DNA of 49,644 bases. It comes from CAYRFE01 sp964423645 [NCBI: uncultured bacterium] (lineage in GTDB: Bacteria; Macinerneyibacteriota; Macinerneyibacteria; Macinerneyibacteriales). A model generated the notes under the pieces. The model had not been told where the DNA came from, searched no databases, and saw only the letters and a list, made by a program, of their open reading frames with translations. Below, in pieces: positions 16,901-23,533 of the stretch; the stretch's first letter is position 1; every line of letters starts with the position of its first letter. Position numbers and translations under genes: made by a program. Where the stretch lies: contig CAYRFE010000026.1 of the NCBI GenBank assembly GCA_964423645.1, forward strand, positions 1 to 49,644. The letters run 5' to 3'.

Positions 16901-17271
16901 ATCTGCCGAAATCGTATGGGGATACACTATTAATCAAACAGGTTTTGTATAATCTTATCTCAAACGCGCTCAAATATTCTCAAAAATCATCAACAAAACA
17001 CATTGAGATCGGTAGTTTTACTGAAAACAATGAGCATGTATACTTCGTAAAGGATCATGGCGCAGGATTTAATTCTGTATATGCACATAAACTGTTTGGA
17101 GTATTTCAACGGTTACATACGAACAATGAGTTTGAAGGTACCGGAATCGGGCTGTCGATTGTTAAAAGAATAATCACACGTCACAAAGGCCGCGTTTGGG
17201 CACAGGGAAAAGAAAATGAGGGCGCAACGTTTTATTTCTCATTGCCGATTGAACCTGAAATAAAAACATGA
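13981..17271 (+). CDS. Membrane hybrid sensor histidine kinase with NMT1/THI5-type sensor and several PAS domains
   Basis: A 1096-residue protein. After an N-terminal membrane/signal segment comes an NMT1/THI5-like periplasmic binding domain (about 35-310: LQLKWDHQFQFAGYYAAVEKGFYSAAGLDVEI). A transmembrane helix (about 325-347) and four PAS domains with PAC tails follow. The HisKA H-box is VAHDLRSPLRSIDGF (His882). The HATPase domain has QVLYNLISNALKYSQ, KDHGAGFN and EGTGIGLSIVKRIITRHKGRVWA. It should sense a small ligand such as a pyrimidine or related molecule outside the membrane and phosphorylate a response regulator. No receiver domain or regulator gene is nearby. ATG 13981 is used because AAAGGA lies 8 bases before it; the GTG at 13951 has none. 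A terminator follows. Confidence 0.85.
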   Translation: MYYFRSRLNYTGLFVIVLFFIEALFFTEPIVANEKVRLQLKWDHQFQFAGYYAAVEKGFYSAAGLDVEILPAQPGTDALQEVLKGNADFGVGTTDLLLMQDNGNPFVVLAVIFQHSPSAFMVLKNSTIQSIHDLAHHTIMIEENSAELKAYLKSEHITDITILPHTFNVKELTSGQVDAMSVYVTDEPFEVKRMKKDYMLYSPRAAGIDFYGDNLFTTATLIKENPALVKKFREASLLGWEYAMRHKEEIIQLLYNKYSTRHSIDHLRFEADKMESLLQPSLIEIGHMNPGRWKNIAEVYASLGMINGDPDLSKLLYDPTPPPVKVTRLYVLLFGIAVLLLIATITAVRFARLSRALRESDNKYRTVVEKSTEAIIIAQDGTFAFANDRMSELLGVPIEDLLGKQFADFIWPEDKEYVFSNYKKRIAGEPVNDAYDFRIIGANNKLLWVFLSATTLSWKGRPATLNLLTDITQRKQIEHALRESEEKHRQLIENSHDIIYTLTADGLLTFVSPAWTSLLGYQIDHVVGQSFTVFVHPEDIPECMIWLQKVVSTGQRQEGIEYRVQHIDGTWYWHTSSAVPAKNEAGIVIGLEGIARDITEKKMMETLLKQTHQNYETFFNTIDDFLFVLDEQGSIIYTNATVLDRLGYTKDELCGKSILMVHPPERRDEAGRIVGEMLRGNVDFCPVPVITKSGMQIPVETRVSHGVWDAKPVIFGVTKDISKLKLSEEKFSKLFYINPSACGLSDIDTHQYVEVNDAFYVLLGFNEKEVLGKTALELGILPENTRDAILQKTDKNGNITNVETILKAKNGDLKHVLLSATNIFVQDKKYRFTIVNDISEQKKNEETIRAFNATLEKHVAERTQELQDAYSEMEAFTYSVAHDLRSPLRSIDGFSQVLHDDYKEQLDNEGKRIIDIVRANTQKMDHLILDLLSLSHISKNELTFSSINMNSLVKTTFGELTENNEDTFTLELGNLPKSYGDTLLIKQVLYNLISNALKYSQKSSTKHIEIGSFTENNEHVYFVKDHGAGFNSVYAHKLFGVFQRLHTNNEFEGTGIGLSIVKRIITRHKGRVWAQGKENEGATFYFSLPIEPEIKT

Positions 17272-17312
17272 TATATGGTTCATCATGTTGTGAAGTATAT
17301 TTTAAACAAGCA

Positions 17313-17336
17313 CAATAATCTTTAAGATTGTTTTTC
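17313..17336 (+). terminator. Terminator of the sensor kinase gene
   Basis: AATCTT and AAGATT (17317-17329), extended by CAAT/ATTG-like pairing, are followed by GTTTTT, about 45 bases after the stop codon. The next dif-like site begins immediately after it. Confidence 0.5.
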
Positions 17337-17364
17337 GAGTCCCATAAGACCATTTATGTTGAGC
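17337..17364 (+). other. dif-like Xer recombination site 7 (forward)
   Basis: Left arm GAGTCCCATAA, spacer GACCAT, right arm TTATGTTGAGC. With site 18584 it encloses a single FGE-fold gene in direct orientation. Confidence 0.75.
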
Positions 17365-17384
17365 GACGCTTTATTCCGTCTTAT

Positions 17385-17415
17385 ATCACGCTCTATACGC
17401 TTTTAAAACGGGCTT
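17385..17415 (+). repeat. Intergenic repeat B, copy 2
   Basis: CACGCTCTATACGC followed by TTTTAAAACGGGCTT, here only 20 bases after the dif-like site and 10 bases before the FGE gene's terminator. See the copies at 1291 and 45844. Confidence 0.6.
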
Positions 17416-17424
17416 AATAATTGA

Positions 17425-17447
17425 AAAGGCAGGATAAACCTGCCTTT
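17425..17447 (-). terminator. Strong terminator of the FGE-fold gene
   Basis: AAAGGCAGG and CCTGCCTTT, a perfect 9-bp stem with a 5-base loop, 28 bases after the stop codon at 17475 on the minus strand. Confidence 0.75.
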
Positions 17448-17474
17448 ATTTACAATCCATAAGAGTATTTATTT

Positions 17475-18377
17475 TCAATTGCTGCGAACAACCCGAAACC
17501 CGGCAAAGAAGCCAAGGACACACGGGTAGTATTTGCCGCGAGAGACAAAAATCGAGCAGTTGGCATAGCTGTCCCAGGCATAGCTGTCCCCACTGCCACC
17601 GCGTTCAACGCGGTCATCACCCGAAGCCGCTCCCTTATAGTTGGTGGTCGAGCCTGATGGGTAGTTCTTTGTCCACCAATCCCAACACCATTCATTTACA
17701 TTTCCGCTCATATCATATAACCCAAGTTCATTCGGTAATTTCGTGCCTACGGGATGAGTAGTGTCATTGCTATTTTCTTTCGTCCATGCATAGTCACCGA
17801 TAGCATTAGTTCCGTTACTTCCGGCAAATTCTTTATTATATCCTTTTGTGTTTACTTTTCCAGGATTATCCGTGTCAGCGCCCATCGCCGCCCACATCCA
17901 TTCCATTTCTGTAGGAAGGCGATAGCCGTTCGCACTCCAATTTGCCGTGACCGCATCCCACGTAGCTCTTCTATCCTGTGTCGGGATAGTTCCCCACCGC
18001 GCAGGGTCTGTGCTAGCATTGATGCTATACACCGGCGTTAATCCTTCCAACATACTTAACTTATTGCAAAATACTATCGCATGATACCAATTCACAGTTT
18101 GAACAGGGTCTGTCTTTCCAGAGGAAAATTTAGTGTCACTGGGATCGTTTAACATTACACGACCATATTGAGCACGTGTAATTTCTTTTTCGCTCATTCT
18201 AAACTCAGATACTGTACTGGTATTTTTTATGTCTGCATCTCTTTGAAATGTGCCGGCTGGAACATACTTTAACTTTCCAATATACGGTGAAACATAATCT
18301 TTACCCACTTGGGCAAAATTCAATCCAATAAATATAAATACCAAAATAAATACAGAGAACAGTTTTTTAGAAATCAT
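17475..18377 (-). CDS. Secreted FGE/SUMF1-fold protein with a strongly divergent C-terminus
   Basis: A 300-residue product: signal peptide (MISKKLFSVFILVFIFIGLN), then the FGE-type domain (KLKYVPAGTFQRDAD, EKEITRAQYGRVM, YRLPTEMEWMWAAMGA, LGLYDMSGNVNEWCWDWW, GFRVVRSN). Just before the divergent segment its DNA is almost identical to the WD40-FGE gene (around 17605-17650 versus 6133-6180). Then the two have nothing in common until the last residues. The divergent part (17484-17603) reads RGGSGDSYAWDSYANC and is several residues longer than in the paralogues. Many codons there are NNC or NNT, as expected from adenine mutagenesis of AAC/AAT codons. GGAGG at 18384-18388 is 6 bases before the ATG at 18377, which is preferred over 18383. 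Confidence 0.85.
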   Translation of the reverse strand: MISKKLFSVFILVFIFIGLNFAQVGKDYVSPYIGKLKYVPAGTFQRDADIKNTSTVSEFRMSEKEITRAQYGRVMLNDPSDTKFSSGKTDPVQTVNWYHAIVFCNKLSMLEGLTPVYSINASTDPARWGTIPTQDRRATWDAVTANWSANGYRLPTEMEWMWAAMGADTDNPGKVNTKGYNKEFAGSNGTNAIGDYAWTKENSNDTTHPVGTKLPNELGLYDMSGNVNEWCWDWWTKNYPSGSTTNYKGAASGDDRVERGGSGDSYAWDSYANCSIFVSRGKYYPCVLGFFAGFRVVRSN

Positions 18378-18489
18378 AAACATTCCTCCTTAAGCTTTTC
18401 CTAGTGCAAATAACTCACTACCATTTTCATACATTAAAACTACTATTTTTTACGTTTTCTGTGGTGCCCCTAATACTTTTCAAATACAT

Positions 18490-18609
18490 TTCCTTAAAAT
18501 TTATTAATACCTTCATAAAGGATAGTAGCAGACATTTTTTGTCGATGCAATAAACTAAAAAATTATTCAGAAATATTTCTTCAACGCCCCATAAGACCAT
18601 TTATGTTGC
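18490..18609. repeat. 120-bp repeat, copy 2 (promoter plus dif-like site)
   Basis: Second copy of 8751-8870, with no gap. It contains the promoter TTGCAT-N17-TACTAT (18550-18522, minus strand) for the FGE-fold gene and most of the dif-like site at 18584. Confidence 0.8.
18522..18550 (-). promoter_or_regulatory. Promoter of the FGE-fold gene at 17475-18377
   Basis: TTGCAT (18550-18545), 17 bases, TACTAT (18527-18522) reading leftward, in the 120-bp repeat. Confidence 0.5.
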
Positions 18610-18611
18610 GT
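18584..18611 (+). other. dif-like Xer recombination site 8 (forward, altered outer right arm)
   Basis: Left arm ACGCCCCATAA, spacer GACCAT, right arm TTATGTTGCGT. The last three bases differ from the usual TTATGTTGAGC. It is the left boundary of the VapBC-like module, facing the reversed site at 19489. Confidence 0.7.
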
Positions 18612-18709
18612 TGCTAACCCTACTCCGAAAAATGGCATCTATTTTCGATTTAAACCGGGGTAGTTTTTAAAAAACATGTATCGGGCAAACCCAAAACTGT
18701 AATTATTTA

Positions 18710-18737
18710 TTGAATCTTAAAATAATAACGTTATAAT
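18710..18737 (+). promoter_or_regulatory. Promoter of the VapBC-like operon
   Basis: TTGAAT (18710-18715), 16 bases, TATAAT (18732-18737), followed by GAGGTGAG and the ATG at 18756: a leader of only about 12 bases. Confidence 0.65.
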
Positions 18738-18755
18738 GAAAACGAGGTGAGATAA

Positions 18756-18971
18756 ATGAATGCTTTGAAAATTATTAAGCGCTTAAAAAATACAACACTT
18801 GAAGAGTTAAAACCTTATATCGGGGAAAAGGTTGAAATTATTGTATTGCCCTTGGATGACAAAAAAAAGGATACTCTTTCAAAATCATCATTGCGTGATT
18901 TATTTTCTCTTATTGATTCTTGCGCGGGCACAATGACATCGTATAAACGCGAAGAATTGTATGACCGATAA
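18756..18971 (+). CDS. Small antitoxin of a PIN-domain toxin pair
   Basis: A 71-residue protein beginning MNALKIIKRLKNTTLEELKP. It has an amphipathic N-terminal part that may bind DNA (ribbon-helix-helix or AbrB-like role, not proven by sequence). The acidic/basic C-terminal tail could neutralise the toxin. It overlaps the toxin gene by 11 bases, the usual VapBC-type coupling. Its own promoter and ribosome site (GAGGTGAG) are immediately upstream. The partner and position support the antitoxin call more than its own sequence does. Confidence 0.7.
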   Translation: MNALKIIKRLKNTTLEELKPYIGEKVEIIVLPLDDKKKDTLSKSSLRDLFSLIDSCAGTMTSYKREELYDR

Positions 18972-19383
18972 GATCTTTATCGATACAAATATTTTGGGTT
19001 ACTTGTTTAATAATTCTGATGAGCCCAAAAAAATACGAGCAAAAGAAATATTTCAGGAATTATTGACGAAGACGAATTACAAGATCAGTTCACAGATTAT
19101 AAATGAATTATGTAATGTTATGATGAAGAAAGTGATCCCTCCCGTTGAACATGATAAAATGGTGCAAATATTGTCGGTCATTCCAGATCATGCAGTTGTA
19201 GAAACGACCAAAGATGATGCCATCAGGGCTTTGGACTTGAACGCAAAGTATCACTTTTCATTCTGGGATTCATTGATCATTGCTGCAGCTGAAAAAGCTT
19301 CTTGTTCTATTATTTATAGCGAAGATTTTTCACATGATCAGAAAATTGAAACAGTCAAAATTATCAATCCTTTCAAAATCTAA
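18961..19383 (+). CDS. PIN-domain ribonuclease toxin (VapC-like)
   Basis: A 140-residue PIN-domain protein. FIDTNILGYLF carries the first acidic residue (D8). SSQIINELCNV carries the conserved glutamate, FSFWDSLIIAAA the third acidic site, and IIYSEDFSHDQ the last. All four acidic positions of PIN nucleases are present, so it should be an active magnesium-dependent RNase that cleaves tRNA or other RNA. Together with the antitoxin it fills the 0.9-kb module between forward site 18584 and reversed site 19489. No other gene shares that module. Confidence 0.85.
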   Translation: MTDKIFIDTNILGYLFNNSDEPKKIRAKEIFQELLTKTNYKISSQIINELCNVMMKKVIPPVEHDKMVQILSVIPDHAVVETTKDDAIRALDLNAKYHFSFWDSLIIAAAEKASCSIIYSEDFSHDQKIETVKIINPFKI

Positions 19384-19488
19384 GCTTATATTTAAACTCT
19401 AAACATTAGTCCAATAAACGATATAAAAGATAGATAAATCGGTTAGTAAAACAGTAAAAAACGCGGGGAAATGCACCAAAACAGTGCT

Positions 19489-19516
19489 ACTCAACATACC
19501 CTATTTTATTGGTGCT
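19489..19516 (-). other. dif-like Xer recombination site 9 (reversed)
   Basis: ACTCAACATAC, CCTATT, TTATTGGTGCT on the plus strand. The preceding accessory motif GCACCAAAACAGTGC (19473-19487) begins GCACCAA, and the far arm contains TTGGTGC, so the two ends form a 7-bp inverted repeat around the site. Confidence 0.65.
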
Positions 19517-19725
19517 AACTTATCATATATTTATTAGATACGAATTCATATGAACAATACACTTATTTAAGAAAATCCGCAAGTCAAATTTTTATCTACG
19601 TTAATGTGGAAGGATTCAGGAAAACGTGGAAGCAAAAACATTAAGAAATTACAAGACAGAATTTTATCTCCATGGATAATAATTATCACAATAAGAGAGT
19701 CAATGCCACAAATAATTATAATATA

Positions 19726-19754
19726 TTGCGGATGCATTCTATATATGTTATACT
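19726..19754 (+). promoter_or_regulatory. Promoter of the DUF4143-type ATPase gene
   Basis: TTGCGG (19726-19731), 17 bases, TATACT (19749-19754), about 25 bases before the ATG at 19781. A GGGAGGG ribosome site lies between. Confidence 0.55.
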
Positions 19755-19780
19755 ATTCAAGAAACCTGGGAGGGTGCTTT

Positions 19781-20920
19781 ATGATAACTCGTAGTATCTT
19801 ACCCCGAATTCACGGAGATCTCTTCAAAGGTAAGGCAATTATCATCACCGGTCCGCGCCAGAGTGGAAAAACTACTCTAATTAAATTACTTTTAGAGCAG
19901 ATCAATGAGCCTGCGATCGTGTGGAATGGGGATGAGCCTGACATACGGGAATTACTTTCAAATTGCACGTCTACCAAACTAAAAACATATATAGGAACCC
20001 ACAAACTTGTGATTATTGATGAAGCGCAGCGTATACCAAACATTGGATTGACCTTAAAACTTATTACCGATCAGATACCAAATGTGCAAGTAATCGCATC
20101 GGGCTCTTCATCGTTTTTACTCGCACAGGCAATTAACGAACCTTTGACAGGAAGAAAATACGAATACACACTCTACCCTCTTACCTTTAGTGAGCTTTCT
20201 TCACATTTCGGCATACTTGAAGAAAAGCGGTTACTGGAGCACCGTCTTATATACGGGGCATACCCGGAAATCGTAACATCGCAGGGAGAAGAGAAAAGAT
20301 TGGTAAAATTACTGGCGGAAAGTTATGCCTATAAAGATATATATACTCTAGAAAAGATTAAATACCCCGTCTTGCTTGAAAAAATACTTCGAGCACTTGC
20401 ATTGCAATTGGGCAATGAAGTCTCTTTTAACGAGTTGGCACAATTAGTCCATGCGGATCGCTCGACTGTCGAGCGTTATATCCAACTCCTCGAACAATCA
20501 TTCATTCTTTTTAAGCTGCCGGCGTATAACAAAAACATTCGCAACGAAATTAAACAAAGTCGCAAGATTTATTTTTATGATCTCGGGATACGCAACGCTC
20601 TTTTGGGAAATTTTTCGCCGCTTGCATTGCGTAATGATACCGGAGCATTATGGGAAAATTACATCGTCGTAGAGCGCTTAAAACTACTCAGATATTCCGA
20701 GAGTAGCGCACAATCATATTTTTGGCGTACAACGCAACAACAAGAAATTGATTATATTGAGGAAACTAACAACTCGCTTGCGGCATACGAGTGCAAGTGG
20801 AATCCGACAAAGAAGGTTCGGTTTCCATCAACCTTTACATCACATTATATGCCTACAAAAACTGCAATTATCACTCCCGGTACGTATGAAGATTTTTTGT
20901 CGTTGCCGATGCAAAGTTAA
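19781..20920 (+). CDS. AAA ATPase with DUF4143 C-terminal domain
   Basis: A 379-residue protein. Walker A is GPRQSGKTT (about residues 24-32), Walker B is LVIIDEAQRI, and a sensor segment reads VIASGSSSFLL. A short winged-helix segment follows (VSFNELAQLVHADRSTVERYIQLLEQSFILFKL). The DUF4143 end (YFYDLGIRNALLGNF, GALWENYIVVERL, FWRTTQQQEIDYIEE) has a nuclease-like fold. These proteins are common in mobile regions; their biochemical role is not settled. The start at 19781 has a good ribosome site; the extra 59 residues possible from 19604 have none. It is the only gene between dif-like sites 19489 and 20957. Confidence 0.85.
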   Translation: MITRSILPRIHGDLFKGKAIIITGPRQSGKTTLIKLLLEQINEPAIVWNGDEPDIRELLSNCTSTKLKTYIGTHKLVIIDEAQRIPNIGLTLKLITDQIPNVQVIASGSSSFLLAQAINEPLTGRKYEYTLYPLTFSELSSHFGILEEKRLLEHRLIYGAYPEIVTSQGEEKRLVKLLAESYAYKDIYTLEKIKYPVLLEKILRALALQLGNEVSFNELAQLVHADRSTVERYIQLLEQSFILFKLPAYNKNIRNEIKQSRKIYFYDLGIRNALLGNFSPLALRNDTGALWENYIVVERLKLLRYSESSAQSYFWRTTQQQEIDYIEETNNSLAAYECKWNPTKKVRFPSTFTSHYMPTKTAIITPGTYEDFLSLPMQS

Positions 20921-20956
20921 ATAAAAACATCTACTCATGTGTTTTAACAAAATATC

Positions 20957-20986
20957 GCGTCCCATAAGAAGACTCTTATGTTGAGT
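20957..20986 (+). other. dif-like Xer recombination site 10 (forward, 8-base spacer)
   Basis: Left arm GCGTCCCATAA, spacer GAAGACTC, right arm TTATGTTGAGT. The inner dyad is extended to CATAAGA/TCTTATG. An 8-base spacer is known in the cer class of Xer sites. It marks the left edge of the 22-kb stretch with the plasmid core and the restriction island. Confidence 0.6.
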
Positions 20987-21421
20987 AAAAAACAGGTGTC
21001 AAGATACTGCATATTTTATAATCCCCCCCTTTTTTACTCAATTATGGTATTATTACAAACGATACTCGTCTTATTTCTTTCGCCTTCAGGTAAAATACAG
21101 CAGTTATAGAACAAACGCTCTAATAAGCAAAATTATCCTATTTTTTGAATATTTTTGTGACCACGCACTCTTGCGCAGTGCCTGACGGCGACCGACGCTC
21201 GCTTTTAACGCGATTCTGCGAAGACGGTATGATCATTTTACCGAAATGAATACTCCTAAGTTCCGAAGTGATGTGTAAAAATCATGAATTATGTTCATCA
21301 CAAAGAAACATGACTGCCTATTTGCGTAAAAAGGTCTTGAAGCCTCTTTATTTTTCATGTAGTGTACGTGGACGTTATTGCAATGAGTATGAATTTTCAT
21401 TGCGAAAGGAGTATTGTTTTT
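20987..21421. other. Upstream region of the shortened FGE lipoprotein
   Basis: About 430 bases without a convincing gene. It holds a GCACT/AGTGC hairpin at 21165-21181 and the AAAGGAG ribosome site at 21404-21410. The higher GC from 21160 to 21230 stands out from the AT-rich flanks. Confidence 0.35.
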
Positions 21422-22171
21422 GTGAAAACTATTATACGGTATGTTATTGTAACAATGACATTGTTTGTTTTTGTAGGATGCGGGAAAATACAGAAATATA
21501 CATCAAGCGTTATCGGAGAAATGAAATTTATTTGTTCCGAAAAGAATACTATTAGATACGAAAACGTTAAAGGCAAACACAGTAGCATTACATTTGGAGT
21601 ATATTTTTCTCAAAAAATGATTTCAAGGGCGCAGTTTTTTGCTGTTATGGGATACGATCCAAGTGACGAAACGATCTCTCCTGAAAAAGATAACGCAGTG
21701 CAGAACATTACATGGTGTGAGACTATTCTTTTTTGTAATAAATTAAGTATCTCCGAAGGCTTAACGCCTGTATATTCTCTCGCAGAAACAACCGATCCGT
21801 CGGTATGGCTTAGTCCGCCAACCGATGAAGATAGGTTCAATCAAACACGATGGAATGCGATACATGTTAACTGGGACGCAAATGGGTATCGCCTTCCAAC
21901 CGAATCGGAGCTTTTATTATTATCCAATCGTAACAATCCCTTATTTATGTGGGCATGGGATTTTTATGACGCTCTTCCATCTGGATTTTACATTAATTAT
22001 AAAGGACCGAAGGGATACCATAGAGTTGGAACACAGTTTAACAGAACAGACGGTGATTATCCTATTCATCGTTTCTTCTTTAATATTTTTGAAAAAAGAA
22101 ATAATCTTGGATTTTTTGTCGTTCGTAATGTACCTGTGTCACAGTTACTATATCACGAGCTGTTCCGGTAA
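21422..22171 (+). CDS. Shortened FGE-fold lipoprotein
   Basis: From GTG 21422 (AAAGGAG 11 bases upstream) the 249-residue product has a lipoprotein signal, MKTIIRYVIVTMTLFVFVGC, with lipobox FVGC. The FGE N-terminal parts follow: SQKMISRAQFFAVMGYDPSD, ILFCNKLSISEGLTPVYSL, NWDANGYRLPTESELLLL. The part with the GLYDMSGNVWEW motif is missing. The text jumps to FMWAWDFYDALPSGFYINYKG and ends NLGFFVVRN. So about 60 residues of the core are deleted and the protein may not fold normally; it is probably decaying or specialised. It is the only FGE copy here with a lipoprotein signal. Confidence 0.65.
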   Translation: MKTIIRYVIVTMTLFVFVGCGKIQKYTSSVIGEMKFICSEKNTIRYENVKGKHSSITFGVYFSQKMISRAQFFAVMGYDPSDETISPEKDNAVQNITWCETILFCNKLSISEGLTPVYSLAETTDPSVWLSPPTDEDRFNQTRWNAIHVNWDANGYRLPTESELLLLSNRNNPLFMWAWDFYDALPSGFYINYKGPKGYHRVGTQFNRTDGDYPIHRFFFNIFEKRNNLGFFVVRNVPVSQLLYHELFR

Positions 22172-22291
22172 TGTAACCTCAGACAAACAGTCAGACGGAT
22201 TGATGTATACTCACCAAGGCGAAAGCTATCAAAAGATAGACGCTCTCTTTACACAAACTTTGCGCCGAGCATAACAAAAAAACAATACCCC

Positions 22292-22341
22292 TCACGCTGC
22301 CCTCAAATCGCTCCAAAACCCCCTTAAAACGGGCTGCAAAA
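22292..22341 (+). repeat. Intergenic repeat B, degenerate copy
   Basis: TCACGCTGCCCTC..., then CCTTAAAACGGGCTGCAAA, a loose match to the copies at 1291, 17385 and 45844. A hairpin CCCTGA/TCAGGG follows at 22376-22389 and could serve as a terminator. Confidence 0.4.
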
Positions 22342-22450
22342 TTTTTTGCATATTTCCCCTAAATAAAAAACGCACCCTGAAATCAGGGCAATTTGAGCGT
22401 GATTACGCCCTGTTGCAATACTGGGTTGTGACTGGCAACATTGAATCGTC

Positions 22451-22476
22451 ATGGAGGTTCTGTTGAGCACTGTTTA
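22451..22476. other. Inverted repeat TTCTGTT/AACAGAA
   Basis: A 7-bp stem around an 11-base loop inside the 600-base gap ahead of parA (22172-22776). The rest of that gap shows no gene. Its function is unknown; a regulatory hairpin is possible. Confidence 0.3.
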
Positions 22477-22600
22477 ACAGAAATTTAAGTGGCACCATCA
22501 AAGTGTCGATACGTTGCGCCGATATGGAATTGGGCACAACTCCATTCTTGTGCAAAAAAACACACCGCTTAATGGTGCGACCTTATTCGCCCCCCGCGCA

Positions 22601-22765
22601 ATCAAATATATAAATATTTGAATATTTACATATTTCAATATTTGGATATTTCCCTATAGACATATCATCATGGCTAAAATATTTGCATATACAACTATTT
22701 GAATATTTACCTATTGACATATTTGAATATTTCCATATACTCATATGTAGATATTTAAAATATTG
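22601..22765. repeat. AT-rich tandem repeats ahead of parA (candidate centromere or ParA operator)
   Basis: Many copies of ATATTTGAATATTT and ATATTTCC-like words, with a period near 10-12 bases, fill this stretch and overlap the parA promoter. Plasmid partition loci often have such arrays upstream of parA, serving as parS and operator. Confidence 0.6.
22714..22741 (+). promoter_or_regulatory. parA promoter
   Basis: TTGACA (22714-22719), 16 bases, TATACT (22736-22741), inside the AT-rich repeat array; GGAGG precedes the ATG at 22777. Confidence 0.7.
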
Positions 22766-22776
22766 AAGGAGGAAGC

Positions 22777-23523
22777 ATGAAGACTATAGCATTCGGAATA
22801 CAGAAGGGTGGGGTAGGGAAAACAACCCTGTCAGGCAACACAGCATTTCTGCTTGCATCAAAAGGAAAAAAAGTGTGTTATATCGATGCTGATCCGCAAG
22901 GCTCCGCAAGTAATTGGTTTTTTACCGTCGCACCTCAATATGAGCTTGCTGATGTGTTAACCGGCGCCGTTGAATTAGCAAAAGCTCTGGTTGAGATTCG
23001 TCCGAATTTATTTATGCTCCCAACCTTTGCTATCAACGGGCAACTGAAACATTATTCAGAGTCCAATCTTTTCAAAGAACAATTTGTGTTTATGGATCTG
23101 ATTGAAGCAATTAAAGAGCTCGGTTTTGATTACGCCGTTTATGATACAAGTCCCGGGTTTGGAAATCTTGAGCGGTGCGTCTATTATTCCGCTGATGAAG
23201 TGTGTTGCCCTTTGACGCCTGAGATCTTTTCGCTTGATGGAATTGAAAGTTTTAAACATGAAATCGAACAAGTCAATAAACAAATGACCCGATTAAAAAA
23301 ATCTATTACTTTTGAAAAAATCATCATCAATAATAAAAACAATTCCTTTAAAACACATACCGATATGCATACTGCTTTTGTAGGAATGAATTTTAATGCG
23401 TTTACCATTCAACAGGACCGTAAAGTTGCCGATTCTCAGATTTACAAAAAAACAATTTTTGAGTACTATCCTGAATCAAAAACCATACCGGAATTTGAGC
23501 GGTTTGTATCCGCTCTTTTATAA
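22777..23523 (+). CDS. parA: ParA-type plasmid partition ATPase
   Basis: A 248-residue protein with the deviant Walker A motif QKGGVGKTTLSGN (about residues 9-21), the YIDADPQGSASNW motif, and YAVYDTSPGFGN for Walker B. The size and lack of an N-terminal HTH match small type Ib ParA proteins, which use the nucleoid surface to move plasmids. Repression would then come from the partner protein and the upstream AT-rich repeats. The small gene 10 bases downstream is the expected centromere-binding partner. Probably vertical plasmid backbone. Confidence 0.9.
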   Translation: MKTIAFGIQKGGVGKTTLSGNTAFLLASKGKKVCYIDADPQGSASNWFFTVAPQYELADVLTGAVELAKALVEIRPNLFMLPTFAINGQLKHYSESNLFKEQFVFMDLIEAIKELGFDYAVYDTSPGFGNLERCVYYSADEVCCPLTPEIFSLDGIESFKHEIEQVNKQMTRLKKSITFEKIIINNKNNSFKTHTDMHTAFVGMNFNAFTIQQDRKVADSQIYKKTIFEYYPESKTIPEFERFVSALL

Positions 23524-23533
23524 GGAGGTTCAT

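Noticed and set aside
20957-20986. The element read as a simple transcription terminator or REP hairpin
   Set aside because: No T-run follows, the outer arms are conserved although they do not pair, and copies occur in both orientations relative to genes.
22601-22765. CRISPR array in the AT-rich repeats before parA
   Set aside because: Units are short, contiguous and imperfect with no unique spacers, and no cas genes are present.
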